A stretch of 33,028 nt of DNA from Rhodococcus rhodnii (GTDB lineage Bacteria > Actinomycetota > Actinomycetes > Mycobacteriales > Pseudonocardiaceae). The notes under the pieces were generated by a model. That model had not been told where the DNA came from, ran no database searches, and saw nothing but the letters and a program-made list of their open reading frames with translations. The translations under genes and the position numbers were made by a program. The stretch spans positions 1-33,028 of the forward strand of contig JOAA01000057.1 of NCBI GenBank assembly GCA_000720375.1, given 5' to 3'. Below, piece by piece: positions 7,339 to 16,372 of this stretch. Each line of letters starts with the position of its first letter. Position 1 is the first letter of the stretch.

Positions 7339-8907
7339 TCAGGCGGTGTTCTTGATCAGGTCTGCGGCTTTTTCGCCGACCATGATTGTGGGGGCGTTGG
7401 TGTTTCCGCGCGGCACCATCGGCATCACGGACGCGTCCGCGACTCGTAGCCCCTCGACGCCGTTGACCTTCAGCGACGGGTCGACGACTGTGCCGATCGA
7501 GCATGTGCCCACGGGGTGGTAAAGGGTTTGGGTGATGTCTCGGATGTGGTCGGCTAGTTCGGCGTCGGTGATGTCGAGTGATTCCGGCTTGAATGTGCGG
7601 TCTAGGTAGCGGGCGATCGCGGGGCGGGCGCAGATCTCCTGCTGCATTCGCATTCCGGCGATCATCACGTCGATGTCCGACGGATCCGCGTAGTAGGCCG
7701 GGTCGATCATTGGGCGCCATTGCGGGTTGTTCGAGCGCAACCGCAGGCGTCCTCGGCTCTTCGGTGCGACGTGGACCGCGGCAGCTGTGAACCCGCGTGC
7801 GGTGGGTTCGTGCATACCGTTGTCGTAGAACAAAGTTGGCGCGACTACGAACTGCATGTCCGGTGCGGGCAGGCTTTCGTCGGTCGGCAGGAATCCGCCT
7901 GCCTCGCCGACGTTCGATGCCATCGGGCCGCGGCCGGTCAGCTGCCATTGCACCAGGCGGCGTGGGTTGGCGTAGTCGACGAGGTCTGTCGTCTTCTGGG
8001 TTGTGTAGATGATTCCGGCGGCTGGGTGGTCGTGCAGGTTCTCACCGACGTCATTCAGGCCGACGACTACCTCGATGCCCATTTCCCGTAGGTGTTCGGC
8101 GGGGCCGATGCCGGACAGCATCAGCAGTTGCGGCGAATTGACCGCGCCGCCGGACAGCACGACTTCGCCGTCGACGTACGTGGTCTTGACGGTGCCTTCG
8201 TGCAGATACTCCATTCCGACCGCACGGCCGGATTCGATGACGACCTTTGTGGCCTGTGCGTTTGTCCGGACCGTCAAGTTGTCACGGGCCAAGGCCGGGC
8301 GGAGGTATGCGTCCGCTGTCGACCAACGGCGGCCGTTGTGGCAGGTCACCTGGTACTGGCCGGCGCCTTCCTGGTTGGCTCCGTTGAAGTCGTCGGTTGG
8401 TTTGAGGCCCCACGCGACCGCGGCCTGGACCCACGCCTCGGACAGCTCATGCGTGAAGCGGCGGTCTTCGACGAACAACGGGCCTTCGGTGCCGTGCAAT
8501 GGGCCGTTCAGGCGCGTGTTGCGCTCGGCGCGGATGAAGTACGGCAGGACGTCGTCCCAACCCCATCCGGTGGCACCGTGAGCGTCGCGCCAGGTGTCGT
8601 AGTCGACGTGGTTGCCGCGGATGTAGATCATCGCGTTCATTGACGAGCATCCGCCGAGGGCTTTCATCCGTGGCCAGTAGGCGGTTCTGCCGCCCATGTG
8701 TTTCTGTTCGACCGTTTCGTAGTTCCAGTCCCACTTGGTCTTGAACAGGTTCGCGAACGCAGCCGGGATGTGGATCTCGTCGGCGTTGTCCTCGCCGCCC
8801 GCTTCCAGCAGCAGCACCCGGACGCCCGGGTCCTCGGTCAGCCGGTTCGCCAGCACACATCCCGCGCTACCGGCGCCTACCACGATGTAGTCGAAAGTCT
8901 CGCGCAT
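7339..8907 (-). CDS. GMC-family FAD oxidoreductase (choline dehydrogenase-like)
   Basis: This 522-aa flavoenzyme oxidises an alcohol; the substrate is unknown. The FAD-binding GAGSAG is at residues 11-16 with LLLEAGG following. The first GMC signature is GGCSSMNAMIYIRGN, and the second is SGGAVNSPQLLMLSGIG. The catalytic His is in YHPVGTCSIG (His464) and the C-terminal GNTNAPTIM supplies the usual Asn partner. The start at ATG 8907 is supported by CAGGA 9 nt upstream; an in-frame ATG 8928 lacks this. It lies 17 nt downstream of the epimerase-like gene and is probably co-transcribed with it. It resembles BetA-type dehydrogenases, but no glycine-betaine genes are nearby, so I do not give that name. 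Confidence 0.9.
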   Translation of the reverse strand: MRETFDYIVVGAGSAGCVLANRLTEDPGVRVLLLEAGGEDNADEIHIPAAFANLFKTKWDWNYETVEQKHMGGRTAYWPRMKALGGCSSMNAMIYIRGNHVDYDTWRDAHGATGWGWDDVLPYFIRAERNTRLNGPLHGTEGPLFVEDRRFTHELSEAWVQAAVAWGLKPTDDFNGANQEGAGQYQVTCHNGRRWSTADAYLRPALARDNLTVRTNAQATKVVIESGRAVGMEYLHEGTVKTTYVDGEVVLSGGAVNSPQLLMLSGIGPAEHLREMGIEVVVGLNDVGENLHDHPAAGIIYTTQKTTDLVDYANPRRLVQWQLTGRGPMASNVGEAGGFLPTDESLPAPDMQFVVAPTLFYDNGMHEPTARGFTAAAVHVAPKSRGRLRLRSNNPQWRPMIDPAYYADPSDIDVMIAGMRMQQEICARPAIARYLDRTFKPESLDITDAELADHIRDITQTLYHPVGTCSIGTVVDPSLKVNGVEGLRVADASVMPMVPRGNTNAPTIMVGEKAADLIKNTA

Positions 8908-8924
8908 TCTTGAGATCCTGCCAT

Positions 8925-9890
8925 TCAACGACGGTCGAGGATCTCAGCTTCCTCCGCCTGGGTGAGCCCGGCGCGACGAGTTCGCGCCAAACCGAGCTCG
9001 CGTTCGTACTCGAGCGCGCTCAGCGCGGCTGCTTCGAGCGACCGGAATGTCAGTCCCGCGTCGATCGCGGGTTGTACGTCCCAGTTCGCGCCGACGATGT
9101 GCCCGTCCGGGACCCACAGCGGCAGTGACCGCGGCCCGGACCACGCGTTCACCTCGAGCTCGTGCAGCTTCTGTTCGGCGACCGGGACGATCTCCGCATC
9201 GCCGCCGACGGTTGCTTTCACGCGGGACAGCAGTTCGCCGAACGGGATCGGCAGTCCGCTGGCGTTGAACGTGCCACCGATGCGCTGCTCGGCGCCGTCG
9301 ATGATCCACTTCGCCAGGTCTTCCACGTCTACGTGATGCGTGGGCTGATCCGGCACGTCGGGCACTACGGCCTGGCCGGTACCCGACAGCCGCGCGGGCC
9401 AGTAGCCGAAGCGGTCGCTCAGGTCGCCGCGTCCGGTGATCAATCCGGCGCGGACGATGAACGCGCTGTCGCCGTGGACGTCCTTGACGGCGTTCTCGCT
9501 GGCCACCTTGATGGCGCCATAGTTGTCCATGGTCGCGGCTGTGCCCTGTTCGGGCAGGGGGTCGAAGGTCGGGTCGTCGATCCGGCCGGTCCGGAACTCC
9601 GTGTAGACGCTGATCGACGACACGAACGTCCAGTGCGCCGATTCGATCTGCTCGACGGCCCTGCGTACATGCGGATACGAGATTTTCGCCACGTCCACCA
9701 CGGCGTCGAACCGCTCGCCGCGCAGTGGCGCGAGCCCGTCCGGATCGTCCCGGTCGAGCTTGATCAACGGAGCCGGCGCGCCGTTCGTGCTGCCCCTTGC
9801 CGCGCAGGTCACGTCGTGCCCACGGGTGACGGCCTCGGTCGCGATCGCCTTGCCGAGGAAGACCGTCCCACCCAGTACGAGAAGTCGCAT
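8925..9890 (-). CDS. NAD-dependent epimerase/dehydratase (extended SDR)
   Basis: This 321-aa Rossmann-fold protein begins MRLLVLGGTVFLG, a glycine-rich nucleotide-binding loop with the middle Gly replaced (G-G-T-x-F-L-G, as in atypical SDRs). The active-site elements S91/S92 (FVSSISVY) and Y124-x-x-x-K128 (NYGAIK) are present. The C-terminal substrate domain contains HHVDVEDLAKWI, typical of sugar-nucleotide or isoflavone-reductase-like members. The product cannot be specified. It is the first gene of a two-gene minus-strand operon with the GMC oxidoreductase and is divergent from purS. Confidence 0.85.
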   Translation of the reverse strand: MRLLVLGGTVFLGKAIATEAVTRGHDVTCAARGSTNGAPAPLIKLDRDDPDGLAPLRGERFDAVVDVAKISYPHVRRAVEQIESAHWTFVSSISVYTEFRTGRIDDPTFDPLPEQGTAATMDNYGAIKVASENAVKDVHGDSAFIVRAGLITGRGDLSDRFGYWPARLSGTGQAVVPDVPDQPTHHVDVEDLAKWIIDGAEQRIGGTFNASGLPIPFGELLSRVKATVGGDAEIVPVAEQKLHELEVNAWSGPRSLPLWVPDGHIVGANWDVQPAIDAGLTFRSLEAAALSALEYERELGLARTRRAGLTQAEEAEILDRR

Positions 9891-10020
9891 GTCCCTGATC
9901 CTCGCTGTGACGGCGCTCGCTTGGCGAGCGTGCTCGCGCAGAGCGAAACCCCCAGGTCAGGTACTCTTCTCCCGTCCACCGTGACCCGCTGTGATGGCTT
10001 TGATAATGGGAGCAACGACC
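9891..10020. promoter_or_regulatory. Divergent control region, epimerase / purSQL
   Basis: This 130-bp gap must hold the purSQL promoter. A perfect 7-bp hairpin, CGCTCGC-TTG-GCGAGCG (9914-9930), lies on the epimerase side and is the only clear structure. I recognise no purine riboswitch and no PurR-box-like pair. GGGAG at 10008-10012 is the purS ribosome-binding site. Confidence 0.35.
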
Positions 10021-10260
10021 GTGGCTCGTGTCGTCGTCGACGTAATGCCCAAGCCGGAGATTCTCGACCCACAGGGACAGGCGGTGGCCAAGGCCCTGCC
10101 CCGTCTCGGATTCCAAGGCGTCACCGAGGTGCGCCAAGGCAAGCGCTTCGAGCTGGAGGTGGACGACTCGGTCGACGACGAGACGCTCACCAAGATCGCC
10201 GCTGACCTGCTCGCCAACACCGTGATCGAGGACTTCACCGTCCGGAGGATCGACGCATGA
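10021..10260 (+). CDS. purS: Phosphoribosylformylglycinamidine synthase subunit PurS
   Basis: This 79-aa subunit bridges PurQ and PurL in the three-part FGAM synthase. The product reads [20 protein letters not shown], then [11 protein letters not shown] and [12 protein letters not shown], which is the standard PurS pattern and length. The start is taken as GTG 10021, with GGGAG 8 nt upstream; an in-frame ATG at 9991 would add ten residues not expected in PurS. The stop overlaps the purQ start in ATGA (10257-10260), and GGAGG for purQ lies inside the purS end, implying translational coupling. Confidence 0.96.
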   Translation: MARVVVDVMPKPEILDPQGQAVAKALPRLGFQGVTEVRQGKRFELEVDDSVDDETLTKIAADLLANTVIEDFTVRRIDA

Positions 10261-10934
10261 CCGCACGGATTGGCGTCATCACGTTCCCTGGCACTCTCGA
10301 CGACCAGGACGCCGCCCGCGCGGTGAAGTACGCGGGCGCCGAGGCCGTTTCGCTCTGGCACGCCGACGCTGACCTGCGCGGCGTGGACGCGGTCATCGTG
10401 CCCGGTGGCTTCTCGTACGGCGACTACCTGCGCTGCGGCGCGATCGCCCGGTTCGCCCCGGTGATGGGCCCGGTGATCGAAGCGGCGGCCAAGGGCATGC
10501 CGATCTTGGGGATCTGCAACGGTTTCCAGATCCTGTGCGAGGCCGGGCTGCTGCCCGGCGCGCTCGTGCGCAACTCCGAGCTGCACTTCGTCTGCCGTGA
10601 CCAGTGGCTGAAGGTGGAGAACACCTCGACGGCCTGGAGCACGCGCTACGACAAGGGCGCGGAGATCCTGATCCCGTTGAAGTCCGGCGAAGGCGGCTAC
10701 GTGGCCGAGCAAAACACCTTGGCAGAGCTCGAAGGCGAGGGCCGCGTGGTGTTCCGGTACGTCGGCGACAACCCGAACGGGTCGCTGAACAACATCGCCG
10801 GGATCACCGACGCGCGTGGCCGGGTGGTCGGCCTGATGCCGCACCCCGAGCACGCCATCGACGCGCTGACCGGACCGTCGGACGACGGTCTCGGGATGTT
10901 CTTTTCCGCCATCGACGCACTGGTGAAGGCATGA
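10257..10934 (+). CDS. purQ: FGAM synthase glutaminase subunit PurQ
   Basis: This 225-aa class I glutamine amidotransferase supplies ammonia to PurL. The nucleophile Cys lies in [11 protein letters not shown] and the His-Glu pair in MPHPEHAID. The N-terminus [15 protein letters not shown] and the oxyanion region [16 protein letters not shown] are canonical. Length is normal for the family. It overlaps purS and purL by 4 bp at each end, giving one tightly coupled purSQL operon. Confidence 0.97.
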   Translation: MTARIGVITFPGTLDDQDAARAVKYAGAEAVSLWHADADLRGVDAVIVPGGFSYGDYLRCGAIARFAPVMGPVIEAAAKGMPILGICNGFQILCEAGLLPGALVRNSELHFVCRDQWLKVENTSTAWSTRYDKGAEILIPLKSGEGGYVAEQNTLAELEGEGRVVFRYVGDNPNGSLNNIAGITDARGRVVGLMPHPEHAIDALTGPSDDGLGMFFSAIDALVKA

Positions 10935-13207
10935 CCGCAGACAACACAGACTCTGTCAAGCACGCGGAATCCACTCCCGACGTCCCCCAGCCGTACAAGG
11001 AGCTGGGCCTGAAGGACGACGAGTACCAGCGGATCCGGGAGATCCTCGGCCGCAGGCCCACCGACGCCGAGCTGGCGATGTACTCGGTGATGTGGAGCGA
11101 GCACTGCTCCTACAAGTCCTCCAAGATGCACCTGTCCTACTTCGGCAAGACCACCACCGAGCAGATGCGCTCGAAGATGCTCGCCGGGATCGGCGAGAAC
11201 GCAGGCGTCGTCGACATCGGTGACGGCTGGGCGGTCACCTTCAAGGTGGAGAGCCACAACCATCCGTCCTATGTGGAGCCTTACCAGGGCGCCGCGACCG
11301 GCGTCGGCGGCATCGTCCGCGACATCATGGCGATGGGCGCGCGGCCGCTGGCCGTGATGGACTCGCTGCGTTTCGGCCCGGCTGACGCCCCGGACACCCG
11401 CCGGGTGCTGCCTGGCGTGGTGGCCGGTGTCGGCGGTTACGGCAACTGCCTCGGCCTGCCGAACATCGGTGGCGAGGTCGTCTTCGACTCGACCTACCTG
11501 GGCAACCCGCTGGTCAACGCGCTGTGTGTGGGCGCGATGCGTGTTGAGGACTTGCACCTGGCGCACGCGTCCGGAACGGGCAACAAGATCATCCTGTTCG
11601 GTGCGCGGACAGGTTTGGACGGCATCGGCGGTGTGTCGGTGCTGGCGTCGGACACGTTCTCCGGCGACGAAACCACGGCAGGGCGCAAGAAGCTGCCGTC
11701 GGTGCAGGTCGGCGACCCGTTCACGGAGAAGGTCCTGATCGAGTGCTGCCTCGAGCTGTTCCGTGAGGGCATCGTCGTCGGCATCCAGGACCTCGGCGGC
11801 GCTGGGCTTTCGTGCGCGACTTCCGAGCTGGCCAGTGCCGGCGACGGCGGCATGCACGTCAACCTGGACCGCGTTCCGTTGCGCGCCAAGGGAATGACCC
11901 CGGCCGAGATCCTCTCCAGCGAGTCGCAGGAGCGGATGTGCGCGGTCGTGAAACCGTCCGATGTGGACGCGTTCATGAAGGTCTGCGCCAAGTGGGACGT
12001 GACCGCGACCGAGATCGGCGAGGTCACCGACACCGGCCGGCTGGTGATCACGTGGCACGACGAGGTCGTCGTCGACGTCCCGCCGCGCACGGTCGCGCAC
12101 GAGGGCCCGGTGTACAACCGGCCCGTTCAGCGCCCGGTCGAGCAGGACTCGCTGCAGCAGCCGCTGGAGTTGACGCGTCCGTCCACTTCGGACCTTCGCG
12201 ACCTGGTTCTGCGCATGGTGGGCTCGCACAACCTGTCGTCCCGGGGCTGGGTGACGGATCAGTACGACCGCTATGTCCGTGGCGGCACAGTGCTTTCGCA
12301 GCCCGCGGACTCCGGGATGATCCGGATCGACGAGGAATCCGGCCGTGGCGTCGCGCTTTCCGTTGACTGCAATGGCCGTTACTGCAAGCTGGACCCGTAC
12401 ACGGGCGCGCAGCTGGCGTTGGCCGAGGCGTATCGGAACGTCGCGGTCAGCGGCGCGACGCCGGTCGCGGTGACGAACTGCCTCAACTTCGGCTCGCCCG
12501 AGGACCCCGGCGTGATGTGGCAGTTCGAGCAGGCCGTGCGCGGCCTGGCGGACGGCTGCGTCGAGCTCGGCATCCCGGTGACCGGCGGAAACGTCAGCTT
12601 CTACAACCAGACCGGCACGACCGCGATCCTGCCGACGCCGGTGGTCGGTGTGCTCGGCGTGATCGACGACGTCCGGCGGCGCATCCCCACCGGCATCGGC
12701 GCCGAGGCGGGCGAAACGTTGCTGCTGCTGGGCAACACGGCCGACGAGTTCGGCGGCTCGGAGTGGGCGCACGTCGTGCACGGGTCGCTGAGCGGTCTGC
12801 CGCCGCGGGTCGACCTCAAGCACGAGATGCTGCTCGCCGACATCCTTCGGGCCGGTTCCCGGGACGGCATGATCTCCGCGGCTCACGACTTGTCCGAGGG
12901 CGGTCTTGCGCAGGCGATCGTCGAGGCTTGCTTGATCGGTCAGACGGGTGCTCGGATTTTCCTTGACTCGGAGCAGGACCCGTTTGTGCAGCTGTTCTCG
13001 GAGTCGACCGGTCGCGTGATCGTGGCGGTTCCGCGGACTGAGGAGCTCCGGTTCACCGACATGCTCACGGCTCGTTCCATGCCGTGGCGCAAGCTGGGGG
13101 TCGTCGACCCCGAGTCTCGGGGCCTGGAAATCCAGGACGTCGCGACGTTCTCGTTGGAAGAGCTGAGCAACGCCTGGCAGGGCACCTTGCCCGCGCTGTT
13201 CCACTGA
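10931..13207 (+). CDS. purL: FGAM synthase synthetase subunit PurL (small type)
   Basis: This 758-aa ATP-dependent synthetase converts FGAR plus ammonia to FGAM. The size is that of the small PurL that needs separate PurS and PurQ. Recognisable blocks include [32 protein letters not shown] (substrate/ATP site), [29 protein letters not shown] and [10 protein letters not shown]. The start is ATG 10931, overlapping the purQ TGA. A much longer upstream frame is only read-through of purQ sequence. A CTCGTGAGTG-type terminator follows 8 nt after the stop. Confidence 0.97.
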   Translation: MTADNTDSVKHAESTPDVPQPYKELGLKDDEYQRIREILGRRPTDAELAMYSVMWSEHCSYKSSKMHLSYFGKTTTEQMRSKMLAGIGENAGVVDIGDGWAVTFKVESHNHPSYVEPYQGAATGVGGIVRDIMAMGARPLAVMDSLRFGPADAPDTRRVLPGVVAGVGGYGNCLGLPNIGGEVVFDSTYLGNPLVNALCVGAMRVEDLHLAHASGTGNKIILFGARTGLDGIGGVSVLASDTFSGDETTAGRKKLPSVQVGDPFTEKVLIECCLELFREGIVVGIQDLGGAGLSCATSELASAGDGGMHVNLDRVPLRAKGMTPAEILSSESQERMCAVVKPSDVDAFMKVCAKWDVTATEIGEVTDTGRLVITWHDEVVVDVPPRTVAHEGPVYNRPVQRPVEQDSLQQPLELTRPSTSDLRDLVLRMVGSHNLSSRGWVTDQYDRYVRGGTVLSQPADSGMIRIDEESGRGVALSVDCNGRYCKLDPYTGAQLALAEAYRNVAVSGATPVAVTNCLNFGSPEDPGVMWQFEQAVRGLADGCVELGIPVTGGNVSFYNQTGTTAILPTPVVGVLGVIDDVRRRIPTGIGAEAGETLLLLGNTADEFGGSEWAHVVHGSLSGLPPRVDLKHEMLLADILRAGSRDGMISAAHDLSEGGLAQAIVEACLIGQTGARIFLDSEQDPFVQLFSESTGRVIVAVPRTEELRFTDMLTARSMPWRKLGVVDPESRGLEIQDVATFSLEELSNAWQGTLPALFH

Positions 13208-13215
13208 GCCAAACC

Positions 13216-13261
13216 CTCGTGAGTGGTTATCGGTGTTCTCACGCCGATGACCACTCACGAG
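13216..13261. terminator. Bidirectional terminator with CTCGTGAGTG arms
   Basis: CTCGTGAGTGGT (13216-13227) and ACCACTCACGAG (13250-13261) are perfect 12-bp complements. They enclose ATCGG...CCGAT. The element separates convergent purL and fic and shares the CTCGTGAGTG arm with the terminator at 7287-7332. The fic stop codon TGA (13255-13257) and its last codons lie inside the right arm. Confidence 0.85.
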
Positions 13262-14400
13262 GAGAACAGCTTCGCCATGCCTCCGTATGGATCGCTGACG
13301 CGTGGCAGCTCGGCGCGAATCGCCCTACGGACGTTGAGCAGACGTTCGGTCGCCTGATAGGTGCGACCGCGGTTTTCCCCTGTGGCAATGAGAAGCCGCG
13401 CATCGACCAGGTCCTGTAGGTCCCGGCTGGCGGTTCGTTCCTCCACTTCCGCGAGTTTCATGTAGCTCGAGCGCCTCAGCCTTCGCCGCATCGACGCGTC
13501 GAACAGTGCGGGCACGCTCCGCTCCGGCACTCCCGACTCCTCGGCCAACCGGTCCAGCTCCGTCCAGAGAAGCGATGCCTCGCGCAGTCGCGCGACGACG
13601 GTCTGAGCCTGCATATGGTGTGCTCGCAGGCTGAACTTCAGCCACAAGGTCGCGTCATTGCGCGGCTGCCACGATCCTTGGCCCACCCGCGCGAGGACTT
13701 CGTAGTAATCGGGAGTGTTGCGGCCGAGGAACTCCTCGATGCTGCTGAACTGCGGCGCTATCATCGAATCCCTGGCGAGCACCAATGTCTGCAGACAGCG
13801 TGCCATTCGTCCGTTGCCATCCCGGAACGGATGGATCATGACGAGGTTGAGATGCGCCATGGCAGCACGGACAAAACACGAAGGGTGCTCGTCGGCACCG
13901 GACATCGATTCGACCAGGTTCTGCATCAAGCCAGGAACCAGTTCGTAGTCTGGCCCTTCGTAGACAACGCGGTCGCGTGCCTCGTCGATGACGTACACGG
14001 TCTTCTGCCGGTATCTGCCCGGACTCTTGCTCAGATCATGAGCCAGCATCATGTAGTGCAAGCTGCGCAGCAGAGACTGATCGAGCTGGAAGTGCGGATC
14101 GTCGGCCAACTGCAGCACGTAACTCATCGCGGATCGATAGCCTTGGATCTCGGCCCAGGTGGCCTGATCGGCGGTCATCGGTTCTTCTTCCTCGACCGCC
14201 GCGACAGCGTCCTCATCGGACACGTCGTACCCCTCGATGCTGTTGCTTCCCTGAATCGCCTTGGCCAGCAGGTTTCGTCGCAACTGGCCAGTCCAGCGCT
14301 TCGGCTCGCGCAGCGCGAACCGCATCTCAGCCCGATACTTGTCGATCTCGGTCAGTACGTGATGATCGGTCGTGTCGAGATTCGGTGTCTCGAACAGCAT
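13255..14400 (-). CDS. Fic-domain protein with C-terminal winged helix (class II)
   Basis: This 381-aa protein is a probable AMP- or other nucleotidyl-transferase that modifies a target protein. The active-site motif is intact: HPFRDGNGRMAR (His190 to Arg201). An inhibitory motif S-x-x-x-E-G lies before the Fic core (S52 to G57), which makes it a class II, self-inhibited Fic with Glu56 as the predicted blocking residue. The N-terminal 40 residues match Fic_N-like proteins. The C-terminal 100 residues (RLREASLLWTELDRLAEESG, then FDASMRRRLRRSSYMKLAEV) look like a winged-helix DNA-binding domain. A near-perfect ribosome-binding site, AAAGGAGGTG, precedes ATG 14400, and a palindrome covers its promoter. 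No antitoxin-like partner gene is visible. It may be an autoregulated accessory gene. Confidence 0.9.
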   Translation of the reverse strand: MLFETPNLDTTDHHVLTEIDKYRAEMRFALREPKRWTGQLRRNLLAKAIQGSNSIEGYDVSDEDAVAAVEEEEPMTADQATWAEIQGYRSAMSYVLQLADDPHFQLDQSLLRSLHYMMLAHDLSKSPGRYRQKTVYVIDEARDRVVYEGPDYELVPGLMQNLVESMSGADEHPSCFVRAAMAHLNLVMIHPFRDGNGRMARCLQTLVLARDSMIAPQFSSIEEFLGRNTPDYYEVLARVGQGSWQPRNDATLWLKFSLRAHHMQAQTVVARLREASLLWTELDRLAEESGVPERSVPALFDASMRRRLRRSSYMKLAEVEERTASRDLQDLVDARLLIATGENRGRTYQATERLLNVRRAIRAELPRVSDPYGGMAKLFSS

Positions 14401-14424
14401 GCTTCACCTCCTTTCATGGCTCAT

Positions 14425-14444
14425 TGTCTCATTGTAATGAGACA
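14425..14444. promoter_or_regulatory. Palindromic operator over the fic promoter
   Basis: TGTCTCATT-GT-AATGAGACA is a perfect 9-bp-arm inverted repeat 25 nt upstream of the fic start. On the minus strand its centre reads TACAAT, a good -10 hexamer, so a protein bound here would block transcription. An extra half-like CTCATT lies at 14420-14425, and a looser dyad TTGT-TCGAG-ACAA begins at 14455. No good -35 is seen at 16-18 bp. The winged-helix end of the Fic protein is the obvious candidate ligand, by inference. Confidence 0.6.
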
Positions 14445-14841
14445 TGTGACCGATTGTTCGAGACAAGATGACACGATCGTGTCGTGGCGCCACCTGGGAC
14501 TTCCGCAAGTCACCAGGCCTGCGGTTGGTTGCCCTTCAAGAGTTAGTTAGTTAATCATGAACGTTCTGGCGTTGTGATGGCCGCGGTGAGTTGTAGCCAG
14601 GTCGGGTCGGTGCCGTCGCGCGGTCTTCACTGCCACCCGGTCTTCCGAGTTCCAGCCTGGGGTGCCTTCGATGAGGACAAGTGGGCTGAACGCCAGGTTC
14701 TGACATATGGATCGATGGAACACCGGGCAGTTCGGCAACGCCGTCGGCAGTCCACTGCAGAGCGGCGGATGGCACACCAACAGCGCGATGGATCAGGTTT
14801 GTGTCCGCGCCAAGATCTCGACTGTCACGCGAAGACCCTAG
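14445..14841. other. Gene-free stretch between fic and the aldehyde dehydrogenase terminator
   Basis: About 400 bp lie here. Short open frames exist on the minus strand (for example 14547-14780), but they show no recognisable family, no start signal and compositions unlike the neighbours. A triplicated TTAG (GTTAGTTAGTTAA) lies near 14540. It may be the decayed remains of a gene or an old insertion. I see no RNA gene, and nothing here can be named. Confidence 0.4.
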
Positions 14842-14872
14842 AAAAGAAGCCGGTGCGAATGGCACCGGCTTC
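14842..14872 (-). terminator. Intrinsic terminator of the aldehyde dehydrogenase operon
   Basis: On the minus strand GAAGCCGGTGC-CATTC-GCACCGGCTTC is a perfect 11-bp stem followed at once by TTTT. It begins 10 nt after the aldehyde dehydrogenase stop. This is a textbook Rho-independent terminator. Confidence 0.9.
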
Positions 14873-14881
14873 AACGACCTT

Positions 14882-16369
14882 CTACTTGCGTTTGCCGTGC
14901 AGAAGAGTGATGAGCTTGGCGACGGCCGCGTCCGCTTTTTCCGTACGGGCGAAGGTTGTCAGGTTGATGGGTGGGCGGAAGCGTTGGCGGGCGATGGCTT
15001 TGGCGCGGGTGAATTCCTTCAGGCCGTCCGCGCCGTGGATTCGGCCGAAGCCTGAGTCGCCGACGCCGCCGAACGGCAGCGAGGGGATTCCGGCGAAGCT
15101 GATGATGGAGTTCACCGCCGTCATGCCCGAGCGCAGGCGACGGGCCAGTTCCATGCCCCTGCGCTTGGCGAAGACCGTTGAGCCCAGGCCGTAGCGGGAG
15201 TCGTTGGCTTTCACCAGCGCTTCGTCCATGTCCTTGACCTTGGCGATGGTCAGGGTCGGGCCGAAGGTCTCGTCGCGGACTGCGACCGAGTCCTCCGGCA
15301 CGTCGACAAGCACTGTGGGCTGCACGAATCGGTCGCCGACCGCGTCCACGCCGCCGACGAGGGCTTTGCCGCCGCGGGCGATGGCGTCGGCGATGTGTTT
15401 ACGGATGATGTCCAGCTGTGCGGGCATCGTGATCGGGCCGATCTTGGCGTCGGCGTCGTAGCCTGCGCGAACGGCGCGAGCCTTCTCCACGGTCGCGGCC
15501 ACGAAGGAGTCGTAGACCTTCTCGTGTACGTAAACCCGTTCCACGCCAACGCATGTCTGGCCCGCGTTGGACATTCCGCCCCAGACCGCGGCGTCGGCTG
15601 CCGCTTCGATGTCGGCGTCCTCGTCGACCAGCAGGGCGTCCTTGCCGCCCGCTTCGATCAGCACCGGGGTCAGGGTTTCCGCGCAGGCGGCCATGATCTT
15701 GCGGCCGGTTGCCGCCGAGCCCGTGAAGCCGATCTTGTCGACGCCTGCGCGGCACAGTGCCGCGCCCGTCGCGCCGAAGCCCGTGACGAGCTGGAAGACC
15801 GGGTGCTCGGGTACTGCTTCGGCGAAGCTGTCCACGAGCCACTTGCCCACGCCTGGCGTGTACTCGCTCGGCTTGAAGATCACCGCGTTGCCGGCGGCCA
15901 GTGCGTAGACGATCGAGCCCATCGGGGTGAACAGCGGGTAGTTCCACGGGCCGATCACGCCGATCACGCCCAGCGGCTGGTACTCCACCGACGCGGCTTG
16001 GTTGGCCATCAGCAGGCCGGCCGGGCGGCGCTTCGGGCCGAGGACCTTGCGTGCGTTCTTCGCGACCCAGTCGGTGTGGTCGACGGCCAGGACGACCTCG
16101 ATCATCGCGTCCGAGTGCGGCTTGCCGGTCTCCTGGTGGATCACCTCGGCCAGCTGCGCGCCTCGCCGGGTGATGATGCCCTTCCAGCGCTGCAGGCGTT
16201 CCGCGCGGCCGGCGAACCCGAGGGACTGCCACCAGGCGGACGCGTTGCGCGCCCTCGCGACGGCGTCGGCCACATCCTTCTCGGTATGCACCGGATACGT
16301 CCCGACGACCTCGTCGGTGGCCGGGTTCAATGAGTCGAACGTCTCGACTTTGTGCTCCACGGTCGTCAT
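14882..16369 (-). CDS. NAD(P)-dependent aldehyde dehydrogenase
   Basis: This 495-aa enzyme oxidises an aldehyde to the acid. Key residues are all present: Asn143 in GPWNYP, Lys166 in FKPSEYTP, Glu239 in LIEAGGKD and the nucleophile Cys273 in NAGQTCVGVERVYV. The C-terminal signature SLPFGGVGDSGFGRIHG is also clear. E-A-G-G replaces the usual E-L-G-G, a mild variation. The family fits broad-specificity or succinate-semialdehyde-type dehydrogenases; the substrate is not determinable. It starts 3 nt after the MFS stop, so the two form an operon, and it ends at an intrinsic terminator. Confidence 0.93.
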   Translation of the reverse strand: MTTVEHKVETFDSLNPATDEVVGTYPVHTEKDVADAVARARNASAWWQSLGFAGRAERLQRWKGIITRRGAQLAEVIHQETGKPHSDAMIEVVLAVDHTDWVAKNARKVLGPKRRPAGLLMANQAASVEYQPLGVIGVIGPWNYPLFTPMGSIVYALAAGNAVIFKPSEYTPGVGKWLVDSFAEAVPEHPVFQLVTGFGATGAALCRAGVDKIGFTGSAATGRKIMAACAETLTPVLIEAGGKDALLVDEDADIEAAADAAVWGGMSNAGQTCVGVERVYVHEKVYDSFVAATVEKARAVRAGYDADAKIGPITMPAQLDIIRKHIADAIARGGKALVGGVDAVGDRFVQPTVLVDVPEDSVAVRDETFGPTLTIAKVKDMDEALVKANDSRYGLGSTVFAKRRGMELARRLRSGMTAVNSIISFAGIPSLPFGGVGDSGFGRIHGADGLKEFTRAKAIARQRFRPPINLTTFARTEKADAAVAKLITLLHGKRK

Positions 16370-16372
16370 TGC

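Noticed and set aside
9997..10007. GATAAT as the purS -10 box
   Set aside because: It lies only about 14 bp before the GTG start, so the transcript would begin within the ribosome-binding site; no matching -35 is present.
10697..13258. 853-codon open frame on the minus strand opposite purL
   Set aside because: It is the mirror of a certain gene in GC-rich DNA, with low-complexity Arg/His/Asp-rich translation and no family.
14547..14874. Small minus-strand genes in the gap after fic
   Set aside because: No start signals, no recognisable domain, and alternative frames look equally likely.
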